This document shows, piece by piece, positions 32,883 through 40,547 of a DNA stretch of 50,994 nucleotides. Where the stretch lies: positions 1 through 50,994 of the forward strand of contig JANXEK010000009.1 of assembly GCA_025058595.1 (NCBI GenBank), written 5' to 3'. A model generated the notes under the pieces. The model saw only the letters and a list, made by a program, of their open reading frames with translations, was not told the origin of the DNA and made no database searches. Positions within the stretch are counted from its first letter, which is position 1; each line of letters opens with the position of its first letter. A program made the position numbers and the translations under genes. The DNA comes from Candidatus Bathyarchaeota archaeon. GTDB lineage: Archaea; Thermoproteota; CALKCG01; B24; DRYS01.

Positions 32883-34169
32883 TCAAACAGTTTCTCCGCC
32901 TATACCTGTCAGCTCTGCGAGTATCTCTCTAGCTCTATCTATCCTTATCACACCTTCTTCAACCATCCTCTTAGCCACCTCATCTATAAGGTTTCCTGTA
33001 GCTCCAGCCGCTATAGCTATATTTCTAGCGTGTAGCTTCATATGACCTTTCTGTATACCTTCGGTAGCTAGAGCACGCAGCGCCGCTAGATTCTGAGCTA
33101 AACCTACCGATGCCATAACCTCTGCAAGCTCTCTAGCAGTCTTCACGCCTAGTATCTTCAGAGCTATCCTAGCTGCAGGATGGCTACGTGTAGCTCCGCC
33201 GACTATACCTACGGCTAGCGGTAGCTCTATAGTCCCTACAAGATCACCGTCAGGTGTTTTATCCCATGTAGTTAGAGGCTTATACCTTCCATCCATAGCC
33301 GCGTAGGCATGTGCGCCAGCCTCTATGGCTCTATGATCGTTACCTGTCGCTAGAGCTACGGCTATTATTCCGTTCATTATACCTTTATTATGCGTCGCAC
33401 ACCTATATGGATCAGCTAAGGCGAAAGCGTATGCATCTAGTATACCTTCGACGGCGTCCTCCCCTCCCACGATATCCCTATCGAATATAGCCCATGCCCT
33501 AGCAAGTCTGTAAGAAGCTAGGTTCGAAACTATCCTAAGTCTAACCCTACCACCGGTTATACGCTCTATGAGCGGCGCTACAGCTTCAGCCATAGTGTTC
33601 ACGGCGTTCATACCTGCAGCATCCCTACAATCCACTAATAGTTCAGCGATAACCATAGGTCCCCTGAAGGTTTCTAGAACCTTTACCTTCAGATCCTTAG
33701 CCCCCCCTCCAAGCTTAACCAGTACTGGATCCTTACTGTTAGCTAGATCCAGTATCTCATCTTTACGTCCTAGAAGTTCAAGTTTCGCTCTATAGGGATT
33801 CAGAGGATTCACAACTTGTATCTGTCCTATCATTATGGGTTCTGTGCTAGATGCGTGGAATCCACCTTTAACCCTCGCCATCCTAGCTCCGTTACTAGCT
33901 GCAGCTACTACGCTAGGCTCCTCTATGACCATAGGTACTAGATAATCTCTACCGTTTATAAGGAAGTTTGTAGCTACGGCGAACGGCATAGACATCAACC
34001 CTACGACGTTCTCTATCATCCTGTCAGCTATATCGTAGCTTAACCTACCTGTCCTTAGGAGTTCAACCTCCTCATCGGTTAGATCTGCGTACTCCTTAAC
34101 CATTCTCAGCCTCTCCTCTACGGAAAACTTATAGAAATCTGGTATCCTAGATGATTTTGCGGATGACAA
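32883..34169 (-). CDS. HMG-CoA reductase, class II
   Basis: Interconverts HMG-CoA and mevalonate, the committed step to archaeal isoprenoid lipids. The 428 residues show class II signatures: IENVVGLMSMPFAVATNF, VIEEPSVVAAASNGARMA, DAAGMNAVNTMAEA, the catalytic lysine in ATHNKGIMNG, and the catalytic His in EGIQKGHMKLHARNI. Class II enzymes are mainly bacterial but also occur in Archaeoglobus and Thermoplasmatales; most TACK archaea carry class I. It could be the sole biosynthetic enzyme or a second, degradative one. The start is at 34169. Confidence 0.92.
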   Translation of the reverse strand: MSSAKSSRIPDFYKFSVEERLRMVKEYADLTDEEVELLRTGRLSYDIADRMIENVVGLMSMPFAVATNFLINGRDYLVPMVIEEPSVVAAASNGARMARVKGGFHASSTEPIMIGQIQVVNPLNPYRAKLELLGRKDEILDLANSKDPVLVKLGGGAKDLKVKVLETFRGPMVIAELLVDCRDAAGMNAVNTMAEAVAPLIERITGGRVRLRIVSNLASYRLARAWAIFDRDIVGGEDAVEGILDAYAFALADPYRCATHNKGIMNGIIAVALATGNDHRAIEAGAHAYAAMDGRYKPLTTWDKTPDGDLVGTIELPLAVGIVGGATRSHPAARIALKILGVKTARELAEVMASVGLAQNLAALRALATEGIQKGHMKLHARNIAIAAGATGNLIDEVAKRMVEEGVIRIDRAREILAELTGIGGETV

Positions 34170-34262
34170 ACGGATCCCCAGCTACCTTCTCTATCCACCT
34201 TTACGGATAAACTTTTAGTTAAACCAGAGCTAAGAAATAAGTTGGAGAGTGTAGCGACAGGG

Positions 34263-35114
34263 ATGGAAGTATCTGAAACCTACGTTATAGCTGCTTCAAC
34301 ACATAATATCAAGAGGCCTATATTAGATTGGCTCCGTCTCCTTATACACTTCGGCTTCAGCTATCTTGATGTAGAGTGCGTTAGAAGCCCAGATGAAGCG
34401 GATAGCATAGCAGATAGTAGGATAAGCTTAGAGGAAGCTAAGATAATAGAGAATGCTGTTGAGAAGGGGGTGGTTAACGTCGTAAGCATCGAAGCTGGAA
34501 GTCTATTCGTCGATACTCCTCGATTAGCTCGTAGATACGAGGAGGTCGTTAAAAAGATGCTTAAACTTGCAAAAAGATTGAAAGCTGGAATAGTAAGCTT
34601 CACACCAGCTTCTATGAGTGGAGGAACCTCATGGGAGGGGCTTGTAGAAAGCTGTAAGTCCATATGTAGTGAAGCGGAGTCCTACGGATTGATCGTAGCT
34701 TTCGAGAATGGCGAAGTAGGTTCTAGGAAGATCATACAAAGCGTTGAAGATATGCGTAGACTTCTAGATGAAGTCGATCGGGATAATCTAGGTCTATGCA
34801 TAGATATATCCGCCGCAGCGACATACGACTTCGATGTAGCGAAGATCATAAAGAGTATAGTGGATGCTGTTAAGATCGTTCATATCAACGATATAACCGC
34901 TGATTTAGCTTTCAAGAATTTACCGGTAGGGGTAGGCGATCTAGACTATGAATCCATAGCTTCAATCTTATCAGGTATTAAAACTCCGATGATACTCGAA
35001 CTTTACTCCGGATATGGACCTGTAGAGTTGTATCTATGTAAGCGTAAGCTTGAACAGTTATTATCGAAAGCTGTGAGGACGAGATGGGATACACGGTTAA
35101 AAGGTAGCGGATAA
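34263..35114 (+). CDS. Sugar-phosphate isomerase/epimerase-like TIM barrel (AP endonuclease family 2)
   Basis: A protein of about 283 residues in the xylose isomerase-like TIM barrel family. Metal-binding acidic and histidine residues appear along the strands: VSIEAGSLF, VAFENGEVG, GLCIDISAA, KIVHINDIT and MILELYSGYG. Substrate unknown. I place the start at ATG 34263 (MEVSETYVIAAS); a TTG seven codons upstream at 34242 extends the frame. Its 3' end overlaps nuoH by 18 bases, convergently. An isomerase role in the nearby sugar pathways is a guess. Confidence 0.75.
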   Translation: MEVSETYVIAASTHNIKRPILDWLRLLIHFGFSYLDVECVRSPDEADSIADSRISLEEAKIIENAVEKGVVNVVSIEAGSLFVDTPRLARRYEEVVKKMLKLAKRLKAGIVSFTPASMSGGTSWEGLVESCKSICSEAESYGLIVAFENGEVGSRKIIQSVEDMRRLLDEVDRDNLGLCIDISAAATYDFDVAKIIKSIVDAVKIVHINDITADLAFKNLPVGVGDLDYESIASILSGIKTPMILELYSGYGPVELYLCKRKLEQLLSKAVRTRWDTRLKGSG

Positions 35115-36044
35115 TAGGGTTTGGATGAGAGCTAGAGGCGTTAGTATCATCCATGCTCCTCTAGCAACCTGGTCTATACGAAATCTAGCTAGCAGTGCTC
35201 TCACGTTAGACATTAATGCTAGGATCATAATCGATTTCAGTATCAGCCATACGATAGGGGGTAGTATAGGTCCGGCTCCACCTCCAAGGTACACGCATGC
35301 GAGGAGCATACTAGCGATCAGTAGCTCCACATCCATACTCAATCTTATCAAAGCTAGCTTCCTACCGCTGAACTCTGTCATCCATCCCGCTACAAGCTCT
35401 GTCTCGGCATGAGGAATATCGAACGGTATCCTTTCGAGCTCCCCTATAAAGCATAGGAAAGCTACTATGAAACCTATAGGTTGCAATAGTATGAACGGCA
35501 GGTTCCTACTCTGCCAGAGGATTAATCCTCCTATCGATAAAGTCCCGACATCTATGGATGGTGCGAGTAAGGATATCACTAGGGGTATCTCGAAGCTGAA
35601 TAGCTGTATAGCTGTGCGTATACCGCCGATAGAGCCGAATCTATTGGTTGAAGCCCAAGCTGCTAATACTATACATACACCGTATAACGTTAATAGTAGT
35701 AGTATGAATACTAGATCTCCCTCAAACGATACGAAGCCTCTATCTAGCTTCAGCATGGGTATGTACATGGAGGCTGCGAGTGGTAGTGTTAAGAGTACTA
35801 TAGGCGTTAATCTGAGGATCCATTTATCCGCTACCTCAGGTTCTATATCCTCTTTTGATAGAAGTTTCACTATATCTGCTAGAGGTTGAAGGATACCTGA
35901 TGGTCCTGTGTAGAGTGGGCCATACCTATGTTGCAATCTAGCGTAGATCTTCCTATCCAGCCATTCATAGATTAGCGAAAGCATAGTTACGAACAATACT
36001 CCTGGGAATATGGTCATCTCCAATATGGTTGATATCAGATCCAC
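35097..36044 (-). CDS. nuoH: NADH-quinone oxidoreductase (complex I) subunit H
   Basis: Membrane subunit that joins the quinone site to the ion-pumping arm. The 315 residues contain about eight transmembrane helices. RKIYARLQHRYGPLYTGPSG and LQPLADIVKLLSKEDIEP are diagnostic, and RIPFDIPHAETELVAGWMTE is the conserved quinone-cavity loop. It follows nuoA by 4 bases. The gene order A-H without B, C, D and I between them is unusual. Confidence 0.93.
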   Translation of the reverse strand: MDLISTILEMTIFPGVLFVTMLSLIYEWLDRKIYARLQHRYGPLYTGPSGILQPLADIVKLLSKEDIEPEVADKWILRLTPIVLLTLPLAASMYIPMLKLDRGFVSFEGDLVFILLLLTLYGVCIVLAAWASTNRFGSIGGIRTAIQLFSFEIPLVISLLAPSIDVGTLSIGGLILWQSRNLPFILLQPIGFIVAFLCFIGELERIPFDIPHAETELVAGWMTEFSGRKLALIRLSMDVELLIASMLLACVYLGGGAGPILPPIVWLILKSIMILALMSNVRALLARFRIDQVARGAWMILTPLALIQTLLSATF

Positions 36045-36048
36045 GATG

Positions 36049-36375
36049 TTAACCCCCTACATCCTCTACTCTGATAGCTATGAAGAGTAGAGCTGCTATA
36101 GTCGGTGCGATAAATAAAGCTATGTAGATCGGGTTAGCTGTGAAAGCTAGCGAGAGTATTACTCCTAGAATATCGAAGATCATGAAGTATACCAGGTAGA
36201 CGTAAAACCTCGTTATGTCTAGGTTAGATTTCACACCTGGTAGATCCTCCCCGCACGCGTAGGGTTTAACTTTACCCGGGTTAGCCGATCCTTTAGCCGA
36301 TATCCTCCCTCCGATCCAATAGATTGCTAACGCGAAAAGTAGGGGTATTGCTATACTGAGTATCATATCTATCAT
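36049..36375 (-). CDS. nuoA: NADH-quinone oxidoreductase subunit A
   Basis: A 108-residue subunit with three transmembrane helices. KVKPYACGEDLPG is the conserved TMH1-2 loop (PYECGE-type) with its cysteine, and NLDITRFYVYLVYFMIFDIL forms the second helix. It is the first gene of the minus-strand A-H pair and divergent from the nuoJ-to-L group. Confidence 0.9.
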   Translation of the reverse strand: MIDMILSIAIPLLFALAIYWIGGRISAKGSANPGKVKPYACGEDLPGVKSNLDITRFYVYLVYFMIFDILGVILSLAFTANPIYIALFIAPTIAALLFIAIRVEDVGG

Positions 36376-36596
36376 AGTCTCATCCCCTATCTACGCCTAT
36401 AGGTTTGATATATCTAAGCTTTAGCTTATTATACTGCTATACAAAAATTTTCATCGATACATATAATCTAAACCCATTCTTCAGTTAGGTTTAAAAGATC
36501 TACTAAGTATACGTAGCTATACAGACTTTAAGCTTTAATAAAATACCGTTATCCTACAGTTTCGTGTAGGATACTTAGCTATGGAGGATTAATACA
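36376..36596. promoter_or_regulatory. Divergent promoter region nuoAH / nuoJKNML
   Basis: A 221-base A/T-rich gap without a gene. For the plus operon, AGCTTTAATAAAAT (36531-36544) is a TATA-like box and GGAGGA (36583-36588) is the ribosome binding site 8 bases before ATG 36597. For nuoAH, the A/T run GATATATC (36399-36406) is a possible TATA element about 25-30 bases upstream. The palindrome at 36550-36573 lies between TATA box and ribosome binding site of the plus operon. Confidence 0.6.
36550..36573. promoter_or_regulatory. Perfect 9-bp inverted repeat, probable operator of nuoJKNML
   Basis: TATCCTACA (36550-36558), six-base spacer GTTTCG, then TGTAGGATA (36565-36573). It begins 6 bases downstream of the TATA-like box and spans the expected transcription start (about 25 bases below the box). 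A dimeric repressor bound here would block the start site. It could instead be an RNA hairpin just inside the leader. Confidence 0.5.
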
Positions 36597-36839
36597 ATGC
36601 TACTCGAATCAGTATTAGCAGCGTTATCGGTTATCCTAGCTATACTTGCGTTAGAATTTGAAGATCTCCTTAAAAGTATAATATCGTTCGGCGCTATGTG
36701 TCTATCTATAGCGGCCGTATACTGGATCCTTAACGCTCCCTACGTAGCGGTTTTCCAAGCTCTAATATACGGTGGAGCTATACTTGCGCTATTCCTAGCA
36801 GCGGTTATAGCTATAGGTAAAGGTGAGGGAGATGACTAG
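36597..36839 (+). CDS. nuoJ: Complex I subunit J, N-terminal half
   Basis: An 80-residue membrane protein with three predicted helices. LKSIISFGAMCLSIAAVYWI and PYVAVFQALIYGGAILALFL match the first half of NuoJ, including the pi-bulge helix region. The C-terminal half is encoded separately next door. A similar split into JN and JC occurs in the methanogen Fpo complex. Strong ribosome binding site, first gene of the plus operon. Confidence 0.8.
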   Translation: MLLESVLAALSVILAILALEFEDLLKSIISFGAMCLSIAAVYWILNAPYVAVFQALIYGGAILALFLAAVIAIGKGEGDD

Positions 36840-37089
36840 CGTAGCTAATCGTATCCCAGCATATATTATACTCATACTCACGATTCTTACACTCTCATAC
36901 ATCGTCCTCATGTATAAGCCTACGGCTGTGAAGCGTTTCCCATCCCCCTATGCTCCTGTAGGAGATGTTATCGTAGGACCTGAATCAGCATCCTTCCTAT
37001 GGAGTTATAGATGGCTCGATATACTGGTTTTAAGCCTACTACTACTAGTATCTGCAGCTTCATGTATAGCTCTCCTTAGGAGGAGTTAG
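36832..37089 (+). CDS. Complex I subunit J, C-terminal half
   Basis: An 85-residue protein with two transmembrane segments, AYIILILTILTLSYIVLMY and LDILVLSLLLLVSAASCIALL, separated by a loop with VGDVIVGPESASFLWSY. The last helix matches the C-terminal helix of NuoJ (L-L-V-x2-x-G/S-x2-x-L). I place the start at ATG 36832, overlapping the previous gene by 8 bases; GTG 36823 is possible. It fits FpoJ-C of methanogens. Confidence 0.65.
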   Translation: MTSVANRIPAYIILILTILTLSYIVLMYKPTAVKRFPSPYAPVGDVIVGPESASFLWSYRWLDILVLSLLLLVSAASCIALLRRS

Positions 37090-37091
37090 CT

Positions 37092-37400
37092 ATGCTAGAA
37101 CCTATAATACTATGTAGCGTAGCTTTGATCGCTGTCGCGCTATACGGATTCTACTCTAAAAAGCATATGATCAAGATGATAATCTCGATAGAGATACTTA
37201 TTAACGCGGCGAATATACTGATCGTAACATTCGGAGCATATAGGGTTCCAGGATACGTCGAGCTTCTACCTCAAAGCTTAGCTATACTCTCCATATCGTC
37301 TGCTGGAGGTGTGACAGCCGTAGCATTAGCTCTCATACTAGCCGTATACAGAGTATATGGAACGGTAGATGTCAGGAAGCTACGTAGGTTGAGGGGGTGA
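37092..37400 (+). CDS. nuoK: NADH-quinone oxidoreductase subunit K
   Basis: A 102-residue subunit with three transmembrane helices. HMIKMIISIEILINAANILI carries the conserved glutamate of helix 2, part of the ion-conducting glutamate chain. SSAGGVTAVALALILAVYR is helix 3. It starts 2 bases after the J C-terminal gene and is followed 6 bases later by the presumed nuoN start. Confidence 0.9.
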   Translation: MLEPIILCSVALIAVALYGFYSKKHMIKMIISIEILINAANILIVTFGAYRVPGYVELLPQSLAILSISSAGGVTAVALALILAVYRVYGTVDVRKLRRLRG

Positions 37401-37406
37401 GTATAG

Positions 37407-38894
37407 CTGATAGAGCTGATCATATGGACACTCGCGTTCGGCTGTTGCACTATACCCATAGTCGGCTGGGTATCAGATAGGCTACGTGTAAAGTATCTTA
37501 GAGAGTGGTATTCATCATTAATCTTAGCCTTACCCTTCATCCCCTTCATCTTTCTTCTAAGATTAATTCATCGTATAGGTGTGCTAGTCTATCCAGCCTC
37601 ATCCCTACTCCATTCAAGCTTCATAGTCGATATGGTATCGGTCTTCTTTATATTGCCGATATTACTAGTCGGGTTAGCTTCCTCGATATACTCCACATCC
37701 TACATGAGCCGTGATACAGGTCTCAACAGCTACTATACCCTCCTCTCAGCTATGATACTAGGTATGATAGGAGTGGTATCGGCTGGAGATTTCTTCACGT
37801 TCTTCCTATTTTGGGAGATCATGAGCATTTCCTCGTATGCTCTGGTAGCTTTCCGTAAGGATAGATGGGAGCCGGTAGAAGCAGGGTTCAAATACTTAGT
37901 TATGAGTAGTGCCGGATCGGCTCTCATGCTATCAGGTATAGCTATAATATATGGTATAGCAGGGACTTTGAACTTTGCAGGTATAGCTCTCGCTACGAGG
38001 ACTCCTACACTAGTATCGGATCCATGGCTAATTCTAGCTATATCCTTCCTTATAGTGGGATTCGGTATTAAAGCAGCTATAGCTCCTATGCATACATGGC
38101 TTCCAGATGCTCACCCAGCAGCTCCAAGCCCCATAAGCTCCCTATTATCAGGGGTTATGATAAAGACCGGCGTCTACGGCCTACTCAGATTCTACATACT
38201 CTTCCAGCCACTCTACGCATACTGGGGTATGACCCTCTCTATACTAGCATTCTTCACGATGTTCATAGGGAATCTTACAGCTATGCTTCAGACGGATGTT
38301 AAGAGGCTTCTAGCGTATAGTAGTATAGCGCAGATAGGGTATGTGACGTTCGCTCTATCGATAGGGACCGTTCAGTCTATTTCTGCAGGGCTCCTCCACG
38401 TATTCAATCATGCTATGATGAAAGGTCTTCTCTTCATGGCTGCAGGCGCCCTCTATCATGCAACCGGCTCACGAGATATATCTATACTCGAAGGTATAGG
38501 TAGGAGGATGAAGCTAACCGGAGTACTATTCTCGATAGGTCTCCTAGCTATAGCAGGTATACCTGGGCTTAACGGCTTCATAAGCGAACTTCTAATAATA
38601 TTCGCATCGATTCGATGCGAGCTATACCTGCAAACCGCTATACTAATAACGAATTTCTTGATCTCTGTAGCATACTATCTGAGACTCTTACAACGTATAA
38701 TGCTTAGAGAGCCTAGAAGCGATCTCCCTGAAGTCGAGGAGGCTCCGGCATCTATGATAGCTGGGATGGTTATACTTGCTACGCTATGCGTAGCTATAGG
38801 TGTATACCCAGGTTTACTTATATCTATGGCTGAGCTTGCAGGTAGGGCTGCATTAGATATAGGCTCCTACGTCGCACCTATCCTTGGAGGTTGA
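37407..38894 (+). CDS. nuoN: Complex I antiporter-like subunit N (NuoN/MrpD-like), probable CTG start
   Basis: A proton- or sodium-translocating antiporter-like subunit of about 495 residues. Core motifs are FFTFFLFWEIMSISSYALVA with the key glutamate, FLIVGFGIKAAIAPMHTWLP with the key lysine, and LLHVFNHAMMKGLLFMAAG. The first usual start is GTG 37581, which would remove the first two helices (LIELIIWTLAFGCCTIPIVG and SSLILALPFIPFIFLLRL). The frame is open and protein-like back to CTG 37407, which follows GAGGGGGTGA with good spacing, right after nuoK. I take CTG as the start; a sequence error is the alternative. Confidence 0.8.
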   Translation: MIELIIWTLAFGCCTIPIVGWVSDRLRVKYLREWYSSLILALPFIPFIFLLRLIHRIGVLVYPASSLLHSSFIVDMVSVFFILPILLVGLASSIYSTSYMSRDTGLNSYYTLLSAMILGMIGVVSAGDFFTFFLFWEIMSISSYALVAFRKDRWEPVEAGFKYLVMSSAGSALMLSGIAIIYGIAGTLNFAGIALATRTPTLVSDPWLILAISFLIVGFGIKAAIAPMHTWLPDAHPAAPSPISSLLSGVMIKTGVYGLLRFYILFQPLYAYWGMTLSILAFFTMFIGNLTAMLQTDVKRLLAYSSIAQIGYVTFALSIGTVQSISAGLLHVFNHAMMKGLLFMAAGALYHATGSRDISILEGIGRRMKLTGVLFSIGLLAIAGIPGLNGFISELLIIFASIRCELYLQTAILITNFLISVAYYLRLLQRIMLREPRSDLPEVEEAPASMIAGMVILATLCVAIGVYPGLLISMAELAGRAALDIGSYVAPILGG

Positions 38895-38900
38895 GATTTG

Positions 38901-39032
38901 ATGTCTATCGAAGCATGGCTTTATCGGTTCGTATCCTTCTGCAAGCCATCCTATCTGATAGCTTTTGGTATTCGTAGTGAATATACCTGTAACCTTTACT
39001 ATCATACCGATAATATTCGTGGGGTGTCGTAG
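38901..39032 (+). CDS. Candidate 43-residue ORF between two antiporter genes
   Basis: ATG 38901 is preceded by GGAGGT (38886-38891) at good distance. The frame ends with TAG directly before ATG 39033, filling the gap exactly. The peptide starts MSIEAWLYRFVSFCKPSYLI and contains LYYHTDNIRGV. It has weakly hydrophobic stretches but no clear transmembrane helix, and no recognised family. It may be a small accessory subunit or merely an untranslated spacer with chance start and stop. Confidence 0.4.
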   Translation: MSIEAWLYRFVSFCKPSYLIAFGIRSEYTCNLYYHTDNIRGVS

Positions 39033-40532
39033 ATGAGTCTTCCTATCTTGATACAGTCAGTCCTTATACCGATACTCTCAGCTCCGCTGGTCTATATGCT
39101 AGGTAGGAAGCTATCCTATAATGTAGGTTGGCTAGCGTTCGCTATCTTATCATACTCTACAGCCCTGATACTTGCCGTCTCGGGTGCAGGTTACATAGAA
39201 TCGTATCCATGGATTCCCGGTATGGGTTGGTCTATCGGCTTCAAATTAGATGGGTTAAGCATCCCCTTCGCTTCTAACGTAGCGATCCTATCGACTGTTA
39301 TAGCTATATACTCGATGCCCTATATGAAACACAGGGTAGGAGATGAACCTGAGGATTATGGAAGCTACTATGCGTTATACCTGCTGTACGTAGCGGGTAT
39401 GCTCGGCACCGTTCTAGCTACGGATCTAATCGAATTCTATATATTCTATGAGCTCATGTTGATACCGAGCTACATATTGATAGCTAGATGGGGTTACGGT
39501 GAGAGGGAGAGGATAGCCTTCATGTACTTTCTATGGACGCATGTAGGAGCTTTGATACTATTAGCATCCATAACGCTAGTCTACTGGATTACTGGTACTA
39601 CATCGATTGAAGGTGTGAAGGCTATGCTACGAAGCGTTGGTATCCCGTTTACTTTGGAGGTAGGTGTAGCTGTAGCTATGATTATAGGATTCCTAGTTAA
39701 GATAGCAGTTCTAGGTTTACATATATGGCTTCCACATGCCCATGCCGAAGCCCCTACACCTATAAGCGCGCTTCTTTCACCCGCTATGATAGGTATAGGT
39801 TGGTATGGTGTTATTAGGATGGCTTTAGGATTCTTCCCCCGCTTCTTCCAAGTATATAGTTTACCGTTAGCTGTATGGGCTTTCCTAACCATAATCTACG
39901 GAGGTCTAATGGCTTTAAGTCAAGATGATATGAAGAGACTTCTAGCCTACTCCAGTATAAGCCAGATGGGCTACATGTTCTTTGGGGTAGCAAATCTTTC
40001 GATTGTAAGCATCCTAGGATCTATATTGATCTATTTAAGCCATGGTTTATGTAAAGCAGTTCTCTTCATGGTTTCAGGTATACTCATCCATGAAGCCGGG
40101 ACTAGGAGGATAAGTGAATTGGGTGGTTTAGCTTCAAGGATGCCTATAACGACGATCGTAGCGATAATAGGTTTCCTAGGTTTAGCAGGAGTTCCCCCAC
40201 TACTAGGATTCTGGGGTGAACTATACATATTTTTAGGCTCTATCTATACCGTTCTGAAGCCTATCGGAGGTCTAGATACGATTAGGTTTATCGTATCGAT
40301 CTTAACTGTTACATCTGCTGTAACCTTAACAGCTGGATATGGGCTCTGGACTGTAAAGAGGGTTTTCTTCGAAGAAATCAGTAAAGCTGCGGAGGAATCC
40401 CATGAACCTCCATCGTTAATGTTAGCTCCACTACTGGTTCTAGCCGTATTAGCTATAATCCTAGGGATCTATCCTACGATCTTGATGAATATAGTATCGC
40501 CGGTGATAGAGGGATTAATCTTAGCTAGTTAG
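39033..40532 (+). CDS. nuoM: Complex I antiporter-like subunit M
   Basis: A 499-residue membrane protein with about 14 helices. IEFYIFYELMLIPSYILIARWG holds the conserved glutamate of helix 5 (given in part here). GFLVKIAVLGLHIWLPHAH holds the key lysine and histidines, and MKRLLAYSSISQMGYMFFG and LIYLSHGLCKAVLFMVSG follow. The E-L-M-L-I-P signature fits NuoM best. The ribosome binding site GGGGTG lies 6 bases upstream. Confidence 0.88.
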   Translation: MSLPILIQSVLIPILSAPLVYMLGRKLSYNVGWLAFAILSYSTALILAVSGAGYIESYPWIPGMGWSIGFKLDGLSIPFASNVAILSTVIAIYSMPYMKHRVGDEPEDYGSYYALYLLYVAGMLGTVLATDLIEFYIFYELMLIPSYILIARWGYGERERIAFMYFLWTHVGALILLASITLVYWITGTTSIEGVKAMLRSVGIPFTLEVGVAVAMIIGFLVKIAVLGLHIWLPHAHAEAPTPISALLSPAMIGIGWYGVIRMALGFFPRFFQVYSLPLAVWAFLTIIYGGLMALSQDDMKRLLAYSSISQMGYMFFGVANLSIVSILGSILIYLSHGLCKAVLFMVSGILIHEAGTRRISELGGLASRMPITTIVAIIGFLGLAGVPPLLGFWGELYIFLGSIYTVLKPIGGLDTIRFIVSILTVTSAVTLTAGYGLWTVKRVFFEEISKAAEESHEPPSLMLAPLLVLAVLAIILGIYPTILMNIVSPVIEGLILAS

Positions 40533-40547
40533 TGAATGGGGTGATCG

